Shown here piece after piece: positions 19,737-29,838 of a stretch of DNA of 64,000 nt. The DNA is taken from contig CM043952.1 of NCBI GenBank assembly GCA_014529385.2, forward strand, positions 67,159,870 to 67,223,869, given 5' to 3'. A model generated the notes under the pieces. It made no database searches, was not told the origin of the DNA, and was given only the letters and a program-made list of their open reading frames with translations. Every line of letters starts with the position of its first letter. The stretch's first letter is position 1. The position numbers and the translations under genes were made by a program. The DNA is from Adiantum capillus-veneris. Taxonomy: Eukaryota; Streptophyta; Polypodiopsida; Polypodiales; Pteridaceae.

Positions 19737-22700
19737 ATGGCTCAATCTACGGAGAAAGAGATTTTTGGTGCGTTTACATCCGAAGACAAATTGGATGGTA
19801 CCAACTATTCTCTTTGGTCTTTTATGGCCAAAAATGTTTTGGTTGGTAAAGGATTGTGGGATTATGTATCTGGAGATGAAGTTCGTCCAGGTAGCATTGC
19901 ACCTGCCACGCCTGGTCGTGGTGCAGCTGTTGGTGCAGGACCCTCACAAGTCACTCCAGAGCAAAAGAGATGGGATACTAAAGATGCACAGGCTATGGCT
20001 GTGATTGCCTTAACCATAAAGAGGACAATCACACCACATATCAGATCTTGCAGAACTTCTGAGGATGCTTGGAACACTCTGCAAGCTATGTTTGGAGGAA
20101 GAAACGCTGCCAGAATAGAGTTTTTGAAGAAACAACTTGACAAAATACAGATGGACGAAGGTGACGATATTGTCGAGCATCTTACAAAAATCAGGGATCT
20201 TAAAGAGCAATTGCTTAGCATTGATGAAGTGATTCTAGAGAAGGACTTGGTTTCCAAAACACTCAATTCACTACCACCATCTTATTTGACTTTTCAGACT
20301 TCTTTGACTCTGTCTTTGCGAGCTAATCCTGACCCTCTTCATTTTGAAGAGTTAGTGGCATTGCTATTGCAGGAGGATCAATCACGTAAGAACAAGTCTT
20401 TACAGGTGGATGGTATGGATCATGCTCTTGTTGTACAGAACAAAAACAGGGGTAAAGAGAGTGCTCATCACTCCAAGTCTAGTGCAGGACAATCTTCAGA
20501 GAAGTCTAAAGGTGATTCCGACAAGTCCAAGAAGAAAGGTAAATGTCACTACTGCAAGAAACCTGGTCACTACATTAGTGAGTGTAAAAAGCGAATTGCT
20601 AAAGAAAAGAAGAAAGAGTCAAGTTTGGTTGTTTCAGCTTCTGGTGATTCTTCTACAGCTAAAGAAGAGTCTGCAAACTTTGTGCAGGATTCTTATGCTT
20701 TTGTAGTATGTTCAAATTTTTCTGCTTACAGTGTTGACAAGACACAAATGATTTGGTACTTTGATAGTGGTGCATCCAGGCATATTACTTCAAGGAAGGA
20801 TTTGTTTTGTTCATTGGATGCAGCTCCAGCAGGAAAGAAGGTGACATGTGCAAATAATGCTTCTTATCCAATCAAAGGCGTTGGTAAGATTTTGATTACC
20901 ATTTCAGATGGTTCAGATTTATGCTTGCCAGATGTCTTATATGTTCCAGGGATCAAGAAGAATTTGTTGTCTGTATCCTCTCTTGCAAAAAATGGTCTTC
21001 GGGTCATTTTTGAGGATGACAGATGTGTTGTACGAGATCGAGAGAATGGTTATTCTCTTATCACTACAGGTACGCTGGACAATGGACTATTTGTGCTAGA
21101 TCGTTATGAAAAGCAGATTCAGGTATGTATTGCAGAAACAAAGACTCAGGCCATGCAGGATGCTGAGTTGTGGCATGCTAGATTTGGGCATGTTAGTTAT
21201 GGCAGTTTGATGACTTTACAACGTCATAATATGGTGCATGATTTGTCCTTATTGGAGATGCCACCAAGACATGTATGTGAAGGTTGCGTTCTTGGAAAGA
21301 TGCACAGATTTGCATTTTCGCAGGATGGTTCAGTTAGAGCGACACGAAAGTTGCAGCTTGTACACAGTGATGTATGTGGTCCTATGAGGACGCCATCTAT
21401 AGGAAACAGCCTTTATTTTGTGACCTTCATTGATGACTTTTCCAGGTTTTGTTGGGTGTATCCACTCAAAGCAAAGTCAGACGTGTTTGCAGTTTTTCAA
21501 CATTATGTCGCCATGGTTGAAAATGAAACAGGTTGCAAAGTACAGACTCTTCGTACCGATCGAGGAGGTGAATACATGTCAGGTGCATTTAAGGATTTTT
21601 TGGGAAAGAAAGGCATTAAACACCAATGCACTATGCCATACACACCACAACAGAATGGTGTTGCAGAAAGGAAGAACAGGTCTTTAATGGAGACAGCTAG
21701 ATGTATGCTCAAGGCTAAGAGTTTGCCTCATAAGCTATGGATGGAGGCAATTGCTTGTGCAGCACATGTTTTGAACAGGTGTCCTACTCGTGCCTTGAAG
21801 ACCATTACTGCATATGAAGCTTGGTATGACAAAAAACCTTCAGTCAGTTATCTTCGTGTTTTTGGTTGTCTTGCTTATGCTCACATCCCTCAGCAGTTAC
21901 GTGGGAAGCTTGATGATAAGGCAATCAAATGTATATTTGTGGGGTACAGTAGTGGAAGTAAAGGTTATAGACTTTACAATCCTGCTACAAACAAGATTTT
22001 TGAAAGTCGTGATGTAATTTTTGCAGAAACTACTGCTCAACCTATGGTTGCTTTTGATGTACCTCATATGCAGACACATGATGTATTTGAAGGTTTGCTT
22101 CCTTCTTTTGTGGAAAATCAAGATTCACAACAGGTTGATAATCTTGATCAATCTTTTGATCAGCATGTGATACCTCATGATGTAGAGGAAATTGTGCGTG
22201 AAGAGCAAGAAGTTCTCAGGGAAGAAAGAACCTTGCCTAAATGGGTTCAGAAAACTTTGCAGGATAGCAAGTTGGATGCACCGTTGCCACGAAAAACACG
22301 TGCTGGTACTACTTTTGGCAGAGAGCAAGTAGATTTGGCTTCCTTTAGCACTCTTTGTGATGCAGATGAGCCTGATTCATTTGAACAAGCTTTAGAGTGT
22401 GTTCAGTGGAAAGATGCTATGCAGCAAGAAATTGATTCTATTCATAAGAATCATACATGGGATCTAGTGGACTTGCCTACAGGTAAAAAGCCTATTGGTA
22501 CAAAGTGGGTTTTTAAGGTAAAAAGGAAACAAGATGGTACTGTTGACAGGTACAAAGCAAGGCTTGTGGCAAAAGGCTATGCGCAACAGAAAGGCATAGA
22601 TTATGATGAAACCTTTGCTCCTACTTCTCGTGCGTCCACAATTAGATCACTAGTTGCAATTGCTGCTCATCATGGTTGGAAAGTGCATCAGTTGGATATC

Positions 22701-23918
22701 AAGACTGCTTTTTTGAATGGTGATTTGCAGGAAGAAGTTTATGTAAGTCAACCAAGTGGTTTTGTTGTAAAAGGTCAAGAGCAAAAGGTATGTAGATTGC
22801 GTAAAGCTTTGTATGGTCTCAAACAGGCTCCAAGAGCATGGTATGAGAAGATACATACTTATTTGATTGGCCAGGGATTTCAGAATAGTCCAACAGAAAG
22901 TACTTTGTATGTCAAAAAGAGAGATGGAGTTCTCATTATGCTAACACTTTATGTGGATGATATGCTTCTTACAGGCAATACTGCAGATGAAATTGAAGCG
23001 TTTAAAGATGCTTTGAGAAAAACCTTTGAGATGTCTGATCTTGGTTTGCTACATTATTACTTGGGTATTCAGTTTGTGCAATCAGAGGATGGCATATACA
23101 TGTTGCAGGAAAAATATTTGCATAAAATTTTGGACAAGTTTGGTATGCAAAATTGTAAGCCAATCTCTACACCCGTAGAAACTGGATCAAAGTTGAGCAT
23201 GCATGATGCTGGAGAAACTTTTGATGTACATACTTATGCAGCAGCGGTTGGTTGCTTGATATATTTGGCAGGCAACACTCGTCCAGACATTCAATTTGGG
23301 GTTTCACAAGCAAGCAGATTTATGCACAGCCCAGGTATGCATCATTGGCAGGCTGTGAAGCGCATACTTCGTTACCTTTCAGGTACCCCTAATCTTGCCA
23401 TGTTCTTTCCAAGGGGGGATATGTATGGAAAGCACAGTTCTATGCAGCTTCTTGGTTACAGCGATTCAGATTGGGCTGGTGATTTTGACACACGACATTC
23501 CACAAGTGGCAATTGTTTTTTCTTGGGAAATGCATGTATATCTTGGCTAAGCAAGAAGCAACCCACAGTGGCTACATCAACTTGTGAAGCTGAGTACAGG
23601 GCAGCTTTCACGGCAACAGTTGATTGTGTATGGATACGCAGGTTATTGGCAGATCTTTGTGAGTGTCAACAGGCACCCACTACCATTTTTACTGACAGTC
23701 AGAGTGCTATGGCAGTTGCAAGGAATCCAGTATTTCATGCAAGAACAAAGCACATAGAGGTTCACTACCACTATGTCAGGGAAAGGCTACATGCAGGGGA
23801 GATCACACTAACTTACTGTCCTACACAGGATAACATTGCAGATCTATTTACGAAGGCATTATCACGAGAAAAGTTTGAAGCTTTCCGAAAAGCTTTGGGC
23901 TTACTCTCATACACATGA
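19737..23918 (+). CDS. Copia gag-pol polyprotein, complete (element C)
   Basis: One open frame of about 1390 residues covers the element's whole protein set. The likely start is the ATG at 19737 (MAQSTEKEIFGAF); another ATG lies 15 bp upstream in frame. Counted from that upstream ATG, domains are: gag (LDGTNYSLWSFMAKNVL) to about residue 230; CCHC knuckle CHYCKKPGHYISEC near 274; protease WYFDSGASRHITS near 344; pre-integrase LWHARFGHVSYGSL; integrase with HSDVCGP, RTDRGGEY and NGVAERKNR (D, D, E intact) near 548-650; RT with YVDDML near 1077; RNase H with GYSDSDWAGD near 1245. No stop or frameshift is present. The IN-before-RT order defines copia. Confidence 0.97.
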   Translation: MAQSTEKEIFGAFTSEDKLDGTNYSLWSFMAKNVLVGKGLWDYVSGDEVRPGSIAPATPGRGAAVGAGPSQVTPEQKRWDTKDAQAMAVIALTIKRTITPHIRSCRTSEDAWNTLQAMFGGRNAARIEFLKKQLDKIQMDEGDDIVEHLTKIRDLKEQLLSIDEVILEKDLVSKTLNSLPPSYLTFQTSLTLSLRANPDPLHFEELVALLLQEDQSRKNKSLQVDGMDHALVVQNKNRGKESAHHSKSSAGQSSEKSKGDSDKSKKKGKCHYCKKPGHYISECKKRIAKEKKKESSLVVSASGDSSTAKEESANFVQDSYAFVVCSNFSAYSVDKTQMIWYFDSGASRHITSRKDLFCSLDAAPAGKKVTCANNASYPIKGVGKILITISDGSDLCLPDVLYVPGIKKNLLSVSSLAKNGLRVIFEDDRCVVRDRENGYSLITTGTLDNGLFVLDRYEKQIQVCIAETKTQAMQDAELWHARFGHVSYGSLMTLQRHNMVHDLSLLEMPPRHVCEGCVLGKMHRFAFSQDGSVRATRKLQLVHSDVCGPMRTPSIGNSLYFVTFIDDFSRFCWVYPLKAKSDVFAVFQHYVAMVENETGCKVQTLRTDRGGEYMSGAFKDFLGKKGIKHQCTMPYTPQQNGVAERKNRSLMETARCMLKAKSLPHKLWMEAIACAAHVLNRCPTRALKTITAYEAWYDKKPSVSYLRVFGCLAYAHIPQQLRGKLDDKAIKCIFVGYSSGSKGYRLYNPATNKIFESRDVIFAETTAQPMVAFDVPHMQTHDVFEGLLPSFVENQDSQQVDNLDQSFDQHVIPHDVEEIVREEQEVLREERTLPKWVQKTLQDSKLDAPLPRKTRAGTTFGREQVDLASFSTLCDADEPDSFEQALECVQWKDAMQQEIDSIHKNHTWDLVDLPTGKKPIGTKWVFKVKRKQDGTVDRYKARLVAKGYAQQKGIDYDETFAPTSRASTIRSLVAIAAHHGWKVHQLDIKTAFLNGDLQEEVYVSQPSGFVVKGQEQKVCRLRKALYGLKQAPRAWYEKIHTYLIGQGFQNSPTESTLYVKKRDGVLIMLTLYVDDMLLTGNTADEIEAFKDALRKTFEMSDLGLLHYYLGIQFVQSEDGIYMLQEKYLHKILDKFGMQNCKPISTPVETGSKLSMHDAGETFDVHTYAAAVGCLIYLAGNTRPDIQFGVSQASRFMHSPGMHHWQAVKRILRYLSGTPNLAMFFPRGDMYGKHSSMQLLGYSDSDWAGDFDTRHSTSGNCFFLGNACISWLSKKQPTVATSTCEAEYRAAFTATVDCVWIRRLLADLCECQQAPTTIFTDSQSAMAVARNPVFHARTKHIEVHYHYVRERLHAGEITLTYCPTQDNIADLFTKALSREKFEAFRKALGLLSYT

Positions 23919-23955
23919 TGATCTGCTACCTTGTACGGATTCACACTATCACTAC

Positions 23956-23965
23956 AGGGGGGATT
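23956..23965 (+). other. Polypurine tract of element C
   Basis: AGGGGGGATT lies directly before the 3' LTR and would prime plus-strand DNA synthesis. Confidence 0.85.
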
Positions 23966-24247
23966 TGTAGACATGTAGTAGTGTTAGTGTGTATACGCGC
24001 TTCACCAGGGGCACTTTTCTCCCACTGGGTTTTTCCCCCTGGACATCCGGTGTGAAAGGACACCTTATCTCTTAGGGTTTCATATAAGCTTTGTAGCTCT
24101 GAGTTTGTACACACAATTATTATTCCAATACAGAGAGAGAGAGACTACAGAGATCTCGTACACAAGCTCTGTGTCTTCTTCTTCTCCATCTTCTTCCTAC
24201 TCTGAGTTGCTGTCTTCCTTCTGTTTCCTGTTTCATCATCTTCAACA
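23966..24247 (+). repeat. 3' LTR of element C
   Basis: A 282-bp copy of the 5' LTR with no difference seen. It is followed by the second GAAAC target duplication. Confidence 0.97.
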
Positions 24248-24252
24248 GAAAC

Positions 24253-25013
24253 TTCATTCCAAAAGCTGAAGGAAAATCTTATATCAGCACCTGTACTGAA
24301 GGCACCAGATTGGGAAAAGATATTCCATGTTCACATTGATGCTTCTGCATATGCAATCGGGAGTATTCTGGCTCAACCTGGAGACGGAACAATGGATTTT
24401 CCAGTATGTTATACAAGCCGACAGTTAAACAGTGCGGAAAAGAACTACACAACCACCGAACGGGAAGGGTTAGGAATGATTTATGCTGTAAATAAATTTT
24501 GGCATTATTTGCTAGCAAATAAATTTGTGTTCTTCACAGATCATCAACTCTTTTGTATCTAGTGAATAAACCATGCAATACAGGGAGAATTGTATGCTGG
24601 TTTATTATATTGCTAGAGTTTATTATATTGCTAGAGTTTGACTTCACAGTCGTGGTCAAAAAGGGTAAAACCCATCTACGAGAAGATCATCTTTCAAGGA
24701 TACACAACGGGGAAGCTCCTGAAGAAGTAGATGATGACATACCAGATGCTTATCTTTTCAATATTGAAATGATACCCAAATGGTCACAGGAAATTGTTAG
24801 CATTCTTTCCTTTGGAAGTGGGTTTGATAATACGGAGTACAGATCCAAACAACAAACAATTCGACGAACAAAAAACTTCCAGTTGATAGCAGGACGGCTG
24901 TATCATCTAGGATCGGACCAAATCCTACGATTATAGGGGTTTATTGGCCAACTATGTATGCGGACCCACATTCTTATGTTACCAATTGTACTATATGTAG
25001 TGTCAAATGACCA
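24253..25013 (+). pseudogene. RNase H and remnant of first HHCC module (element B)
   Basis: The B frame resumes after C with FQKLKENLISAPVLKAPDW, IFHVHIDASAYAIGSILAQ and NYTTTEREGLGMIYA (RNase H), then LREDHLSRI. A short in-frame duplication (FIILLEFIILLEFDF) is visible near 24600. After AGRLYHLGSDQILRL and a stop at 24934, the next frame reads VYWPTMYADPHSYVTNCTIC. This is the Cys half of a zinc finger; its two-His half is deleted. It corresponds to the first HHCC module of element A. Confidence 0.75.
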
Positions 25014-25400
25014 GTGGATCACGCGACATTGTTTCAGGTAAACATTGCACCTGCATGGAGTCAATATATCATTGATTTCTTAACCACCAGGAAGTTCCCT
25101 GAGAACATCACAAGAGCACGGAAAAGGGCTATAGAGCTAGAAGCTCATGACTTTCAGTTAATTGGGAACCAACTCTATAAGCGAGGAAAGGACAATCAAC
25201 TTAGAATCTCTGCAAGTGAAAGCGAATACCTGCCGATTCTAGAACATGCACATGGCGGAATAAGTGGAGGCCATTTTTCAGGCAATAAGATGGCAAAAAT
25301 TTTCTTAACCGCAGGAATATGGTGGCCTACATTGCATATGGATGCTGAAGAGTTTGTAAAGCGTTGTGACGCATGTCAACGCACCAAGGTGCTGATAAAG
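25014..25400 (+). pseudogene. Second HHCC zinc-finger module (element B)
   Basis: This part of the frame reads ATLFQVNIAPAWSQYIIDFL, NQLYKRGKDNQLRI, AHGGISGGHF (two His), AGIWWPTLHMDAEEFVK and RCDACQRTK (two Cys). It is an intact HHCC finger directly ahead of the integrase core, the usual position. With the remnant at about 24940-25010 it shows the family's doubled arrangement. Confidence 0.8.
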
Positions 25401-26380
25401 AGAGATGAGATGCCACTTCGGCTTATGATGGGAGCAAGAGCATTTGCAAAATGGGGCATTGATTTTGTGGGACCTATCTCACCCCCTGCATATTTCACCC
25501 ATACCCAATATATCATTGTGGCTACGGACTATCTCACAAAATGGGTGGAATCCAAGGCAACACAAAAAGCAGATGCACGCACCACTGCACAATTTTTGTA
25601 TGAGAATGTTTTTGTACGATACGGTTTACCAATAGAAATTGTCAGTGACCGTGGGACACATTTTCTCAATGAATCATTGAACATATGCTAGAGGAATTCA
25701 TGGTCATACATAGGAAATCTACTCCATACCATCCACAAGAAAATGAACAAGTTGAGGCCACAAATAAAACACTATGCACAGTTCTCACTAAAATAGTGTC
25801 AGAGTCACAAACAGATTGGGATCAGCACCTACACTCAACACTATGGGCATACAAAGTAGCTTACAAACATCGATAGGAACAACACCGTACAACATGGTAT
25901 TTGGCCTAAATGCTATACTACCCATAGAGTTTTTAATTCCAACTCTACGAGTAGCAAAACTCTTAGAAGGGATAGGGTATGAACTCTCTTCAAGAATAGA
26001 TGATCTTGTAAAGCTAGATGAACTCCGCTTGAGAGCTATAGCTTCAATCTATGCTAAAAAGAGAAGACAAAAAGAGTTTTTTGACAAGCATGTGCGCACT
26101 AAAGAGTTAAAAAAGGTGATTATGTATTTGTTTATACTTTGAAGCAACATGCCAAGAAAATTAAAAAGCGAGGGATGGGACCCTTTGTGATTAGTGATCT
26201 ATCACAAAGCGGAACTGTCAAGCTTGCTACATTAGCAGGTGAAGAGATGCCGAACTGGATTAGTGGATGTCGACTGAAGAAATATCATCTACCACTCACA
26301 CAAGAGATGCTCCAACAAATTCATCAAGGAAAAGAACGAATGAAGGAAAAATAGAGACTACGAGAGGAAGCTCAAGCAGA
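25401..26380 (+). pseudogene. Integrase core and C-terminal region (element B)
   Basis: The core reads AKWGIDFVGPISPP (first Asp), TDYLTKWVESKATQ, IEIVSDRGTHFLN (second Asp) and, after a frameshift near 25685, YHPQENEQVEATNK with the expected Glu. Another shift near 25875 leads to TTPYNMVFGLNAILP, PTLRVAKLLEG and KKRRQKEFFDKH. A third shift near 26140 leads to KRGMGPFVI and MPNWISGCRLKKYHL. These match element A. The integrase would insert the cDNA, but the frame is broken. Confidence 0.82.
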
Positions 26381-27014
26381 AGCAAAGGAACACATTGCAA
26401 AACGAAGACTTCTACGACAACAACAACAAAGTGGAGAAAATCAATTCCATTCGACTGACGAAGTTGGATGAAGACACAGTGGAGCCAATAATTGCAGTCA
26501 AATTGGGCAGCAATCAAGTTGAATCGACGGCATTGCTTGATTCTGGAGCTCAAGCAAATTTGATCTCTTACGGATTATACCAACAGCTCAAATCCACAGG
26601 TCAACTTCATCCTACTCCTCAAGTGCTGGAAAGTAGTACATCACACCCGTTGAAAACATTGGGATGGACTATATTGCACGTTCAAATACATCAATATATT
26701 TACCCACACAAATTCTATGTGGTGGAGGATAAAACACACAACACCTAATGATGTTGGGACAACCTTGGCAAAAAGAGTACAATGTGCAGATAGATTGGAA
26801 TGCGAATGCAGTCAAAATTCAGCATGCTCATCAACAACAGGTGATAGCCTTTGCTCAGCAATACCGGAATAATCAGTTGCAAGCCATGCAATCCCCGAAA
26901 AAAGAGCCAAAATCAAGCATGCCACCAAAGAACAACATGATACCCGAGACCAACAGACAGGTAAAAGCCAACCATGCTAACTACATACATACGAAGTCAC
27001 CGACCGTAGCATAA
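26381..27014 (+). pseudogene. Second, post-integrase retropepsin-like domain (element B)
   Basis: After the integrase tail the frame reads INSIRLTKLDEDTVEPIIAV, then ALLDSGAQANLISYGLYQQL. This has the D-S-G-A active-site signature of retropepsins (Asp codon at 26539). About 60 residues on it reads YIYPHKFYVVED and, after a frameshift near 26740, MMLGQPWQKEYNVQIDW, the conserved second LG strand. It is therefore a full-length protease-like fold located after the integrase, in addition to the canonical one at 16747. A retains the same unit at 1-534. Function is unknown. Confidence 0.7.
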
Positions 27015-27380
27015 AGATCTAGGTTTCCAAAACAAGGGAAACAAGTATGGATGCGGAAGGATCGAAATGACATGGTAGACAAACAACAATGCGACGAAAG
27101 AATTCAATCGAAGCAGATAGTTCAACCAAACACCAAGGGCATAAAACAAAAATGGATCCCAAAGAAAATGCTCAGCAATAACCCAAATGTTACTCGCATT
27201 TGGATACCAAAACAAAAGCAAAAGAAACTCCCTTCAATACAAGCAACAACGGAAGGCAGAGGAAATCGAGGAGAGAGATGACGGCTGAGAAAAGGAAAAG
27301 AATCCACTTCAATAAAAAAGGAAAATTCCCCCATTTTAATAGCTACAACACATGCACAATTTCCAAAGAGCTCATTTTTT
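27015..27380 (+). pseudogene. W-[IVM]-[PR]-K repeat tail and 3' end (element B)
   Basis: Following the second protease-like domain, a Gln/Lys-rich basic tail contains three repeats: QVWMRK, QKWIPK and RIWIPK, spaced by 20-35 residues. It ends at a stop at 27281. Element A ends with the same kind of repeats (KIWVPK, QIWVPK). The rest, to about 27380, is AT-rich noncoding sequence ending in a purine-rich AGTAAGAGGGAG that may be a polypurine tract. Confidence 0.55.
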
Positions 27381-27976
27381 AGTAAGAGGGAGTACACCCG
27401 TGGTTTTGAGTGGCCATAGCTCTCTCGTTTTTTATCTGTTTTTACTTATGGATACTCTACAAACATCTCCACGAGACAAGCTACTTCATGATGTTCTTGG
27501 TTTCTCCTAAGTCTGAGTTTGTTTTGTGCGTGAAGGGTTTTTCATAAATCATTACAGGTGCTTATCACAAATGATTTCGGTAGTGCAATAGTCCTTCCTT
27601 CCAACGGTGTGACCCATGCAAGGCTAAAGAGGCACTCATTTTCCTTGTTGTTTGCACGCTAACATAATTTTGGTGTCCCCATGGAGGATCCAGTGCTCTT
27701 GTGCTCCAATTATTGTGAAATATGTCTATTCTACATGCAAGGAATGTAAAGGGGATGTGGGTCCTTATGGACAACCGCCTATGTATGTGGAAATTATGGA
27801 CAACACTTGAGGCGATTGTGTAATTGGATTGCAGCCTTTGGAGGGTCATGAGGTTTTGTGAAGCCAAGCACTAGGGGACGGGTTACCCAATGTGAGGTGG
27901 ATTAGATACTGGAAAAATCCATCGACATCCCTTGTGCTTTCAATGTCACATGTAAGTGTTTTTGTAGCAATCAAAC
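27380..27976 (+). repeat. Decayed 5' LTR end and leader of element D
   Basis: About 27400-27664 loosely follows the right part of the G LTR (TTTATCTGTTTTTACTTATGG; GGTAGTGCAATAG against GGTGGTGCCCCATAG; GCACGCTAACA against TCCCGCTCACA). TTTTGGTGTCCCCATGGAGG at about 27668 corresponds to the primer-site region of G and I. The leader then shows GCAGCCTTTGGAGGGTCATG, a decayed trace of the block shared by G, I and F. The left edge is not resolved. Confidence 0.45.
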
Positions 27977-28840
27977 ATGGGGTACGAGTTTTCACAGTTT
28001 CATGGATTTCCTAATGAGAATGCACAGACTTTTATTGAAAAATTAGAAGTCTATTGCTTACTACAAAATACACTAGACCAGGCTATATTGTTGTGGTTGC
28101 TGCAATACAGTTTACAGGATGAGGCAAAAGTTTGGTTACAAAATCATGAAGAGCTGGCGCAAGCACAAACTCCAGGGGTGGTTTTGGACTACAATCATCT
28201 GAAGCAATCTTTTTTGGCATAGTACAGATCCATTTAAGTACCTGATGAAGTTTGGCATGAAATTTTGGGGTACACTCAAAAGGTTAATCAAAGTGTTGAT
28301 GATTTTGTCATGGAGTTCACCTGTTTATGGGATAAATGGGCTCGAGCTTTGGGAAATTAAATCCCTCCATCCATGTTAAAGAAGGACCGTTTTGTGGCAA
28401 ACTTAAAAGAAAGTCTGAAGTTCAAAGTTGAGCTGAAAAGGCCGGCTACCTTCGAGGAAGCAAGCACTATCGCTAGGGAGAAAGAATGGAAGGCTCAAAG
28501 ACTTAATGAGTATGGGAAAGCAGTCCCTGTGCAAGGTAATGGTGGCCAAAATGAGGAAAACTAGGCAAAGGCTCGAGCCCAACTTGTTCAATAGGTTGCT
28601 AACACTAAACAGTTACAACAAAATATGCAAGGCATGATGACCATAATGCAAGAATTGAGACTTAGTGTTCTTGGAGGTGGAGGTGGTCGTGGTTGTGAAC
28701 GTGGTAGAGGAATGTCCCAGGCATGTGAAGCTCAACCTAATGCTAATGTGGGTTGTGGACAAGGAGTCTTTGAGCCACAAAGGAGGTTCATCCCTACCTG
28801 TTATAATTGTGGTGAACTTGGTCATATCAGCACTTAATGT
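27977..28840 (+). pseudogene. Gag (element D)
   Basis: This frame reads MGYEFSQFHGFPNENAQTFI, EDKAKVWLQ-like and MLKKDRFVANLKESLKFKVE, matching MAFSYPEFHGRSDEDVEDFL of element G. Stops lie near 28220 and 28360. A Gly-rich stretch precedes the zinc knuckle CYNCGELGHISTxC, where x is an in-frame TAA. The protein would package the element's RNA. Confidence 0.75.
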
Positions 28841-29838
28841 TCAAGCCAACAAGGATGGGAGATGATATGTTTCCCCTCCCCCAGTAGATTCCTAACAAGG
28901 CTAATGATTATGCATTGGATATACGAGAGATCAAGGTACTGAACAGAAAAATACGGTCTCAACCTCTGGTGGTCATGTGGGTATTATGCGAGTGGAAAAG
29001 AAAGAAGCAGATATGATGCCCATAGGCAAAAGAGAGAGGGAAGGCTATGCCTCTCCAGGTCCTAGCGAAAAGAAAGGGAAAGAGAAAGAAGGCAAAGATG
29101 AAAAAGCCAAGAAAAATAGAAGACCTCATAGACGGTTTGAAGTAGCAGATTTACCTTTGGGAGAAGGCCAAACAACTTGCAGTTTAAAGGAATACTTGAT
29201 TGGGAGGAAAGTAGATTGTAATTTTGGACAGTTGATGAATATGGTGCCCAAACTTAAGAGGCAGTGGAAGTCATTAATGGATCCAAGAGAAAGAGCCAAA
29301 GCATGGACACATCAGAGTGTTGGCTGTGGGAGAGTTGCCCGATATTTGTCCTGTGGTGAACGCTTTGGCACAAAGGTATGGGCATGGGAGAAGCCTACAT
29401 TTATGGAGGTGTTCAAGTTTGTGTGCTCACACAGTCATGTGTCAAGAGACTGAGTCTCATTAAATGTGCAAAAACTCTAGGTTTAGGATTTGACTAGCAA
29501 ACCATGCCAAAGTGAAGTATTTGGGGTTGATTAAGAATTTGGAAGTTGAAGTCTTTATGTGAAGGTTATAGTAAACTTTCATGTTATGCCAGCTGGCCTG
29601 GGAGCTTTTCCTCACATTTTGGGACGGCCTTGGTTAAGAGATGTTGGTGCTGTGCGAGATCGGGGCAAGGGAACAACCTGTGTGTGGCAGGAAGGGTGAA
29701 AAGAGGGTGTTTGATATGACTACCAAGCAACCTTTGGCACTAGAAGATGTGTGAACATGATGAATCTGAACTTACCAGTGAAGACAGTTCCAAAGATTAA
29801 GAAAGTAGCACTGCTTCTAGTTCTAGTGATGAGGGTGA
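28841..29838 (+). pseudogene. Gag-pol linker and protease remnant (element D)
   Basis: A Lys/Glu-rich segment reads MPIGKREREGYASPGPSEKK, RRFEVADLPLGEGQ and FGQLMNMVPKLKRQWKSL. Element G has MPIGKRTTEDKEGRSTPGPS and FGQLIEMVPKLKRQWKRM at the same place. The protease part keeps HVMPAGLGAFPHILGRPWLR near 29580-29640, the second half of a retropepsin. The active-site half is not readable in one frame. Confidence 0.6.

Larger units (their letters stand above)
19056..24247 (+). mobile_element. Intact Ty1/copia element C
   Basis: A complete 5192-bp copia element has 282-bp LTRs that I read as identical, a 5-bp target duplication GAAAC (19051-19055 and 24248-24252), an initiator-Met primer site, a polypurine tract and one uninterrupted gag-pol frame. 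It sits in element B's pol, whose reading resumes right after it. Identical LTRs imply recent insertion. All catalytic residues I can check are present, so it may be competent to move. Confidence 0.97.
10012..27380 (+). mobile_element. Ty3/gypsy element B (interrupted by copia C)
   Basis: The element has a 5' LTR, a TGGCGCC-type primer site, a long leader with palindromes, a large broken gag, protease, RT, RNase H, two HHCC modules, integrase, and a second retropepsin-like region. Copia element C sits inside the RT/RNase H boundary. The pol frame rejoins across it at the GAAAC duplication. Many TGA/TAG stops and frameshifts make it defective. No 3' LTR matching 10012-10942 was found; coding homology ends at 27281 and the right edge, taken as about 27380, is uncertain. 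Confidence 0.85.

Noticed and set aside
27015-27281. W-[IV]-P-K tail as part of a copia gag-pol (which can contain WVPK near its protease)
   Set aside because: The tail follows a Ty3 integrase and a separate protease-like domain in both A and B, with no copia motif nearby; the likeness is probably coincidental.
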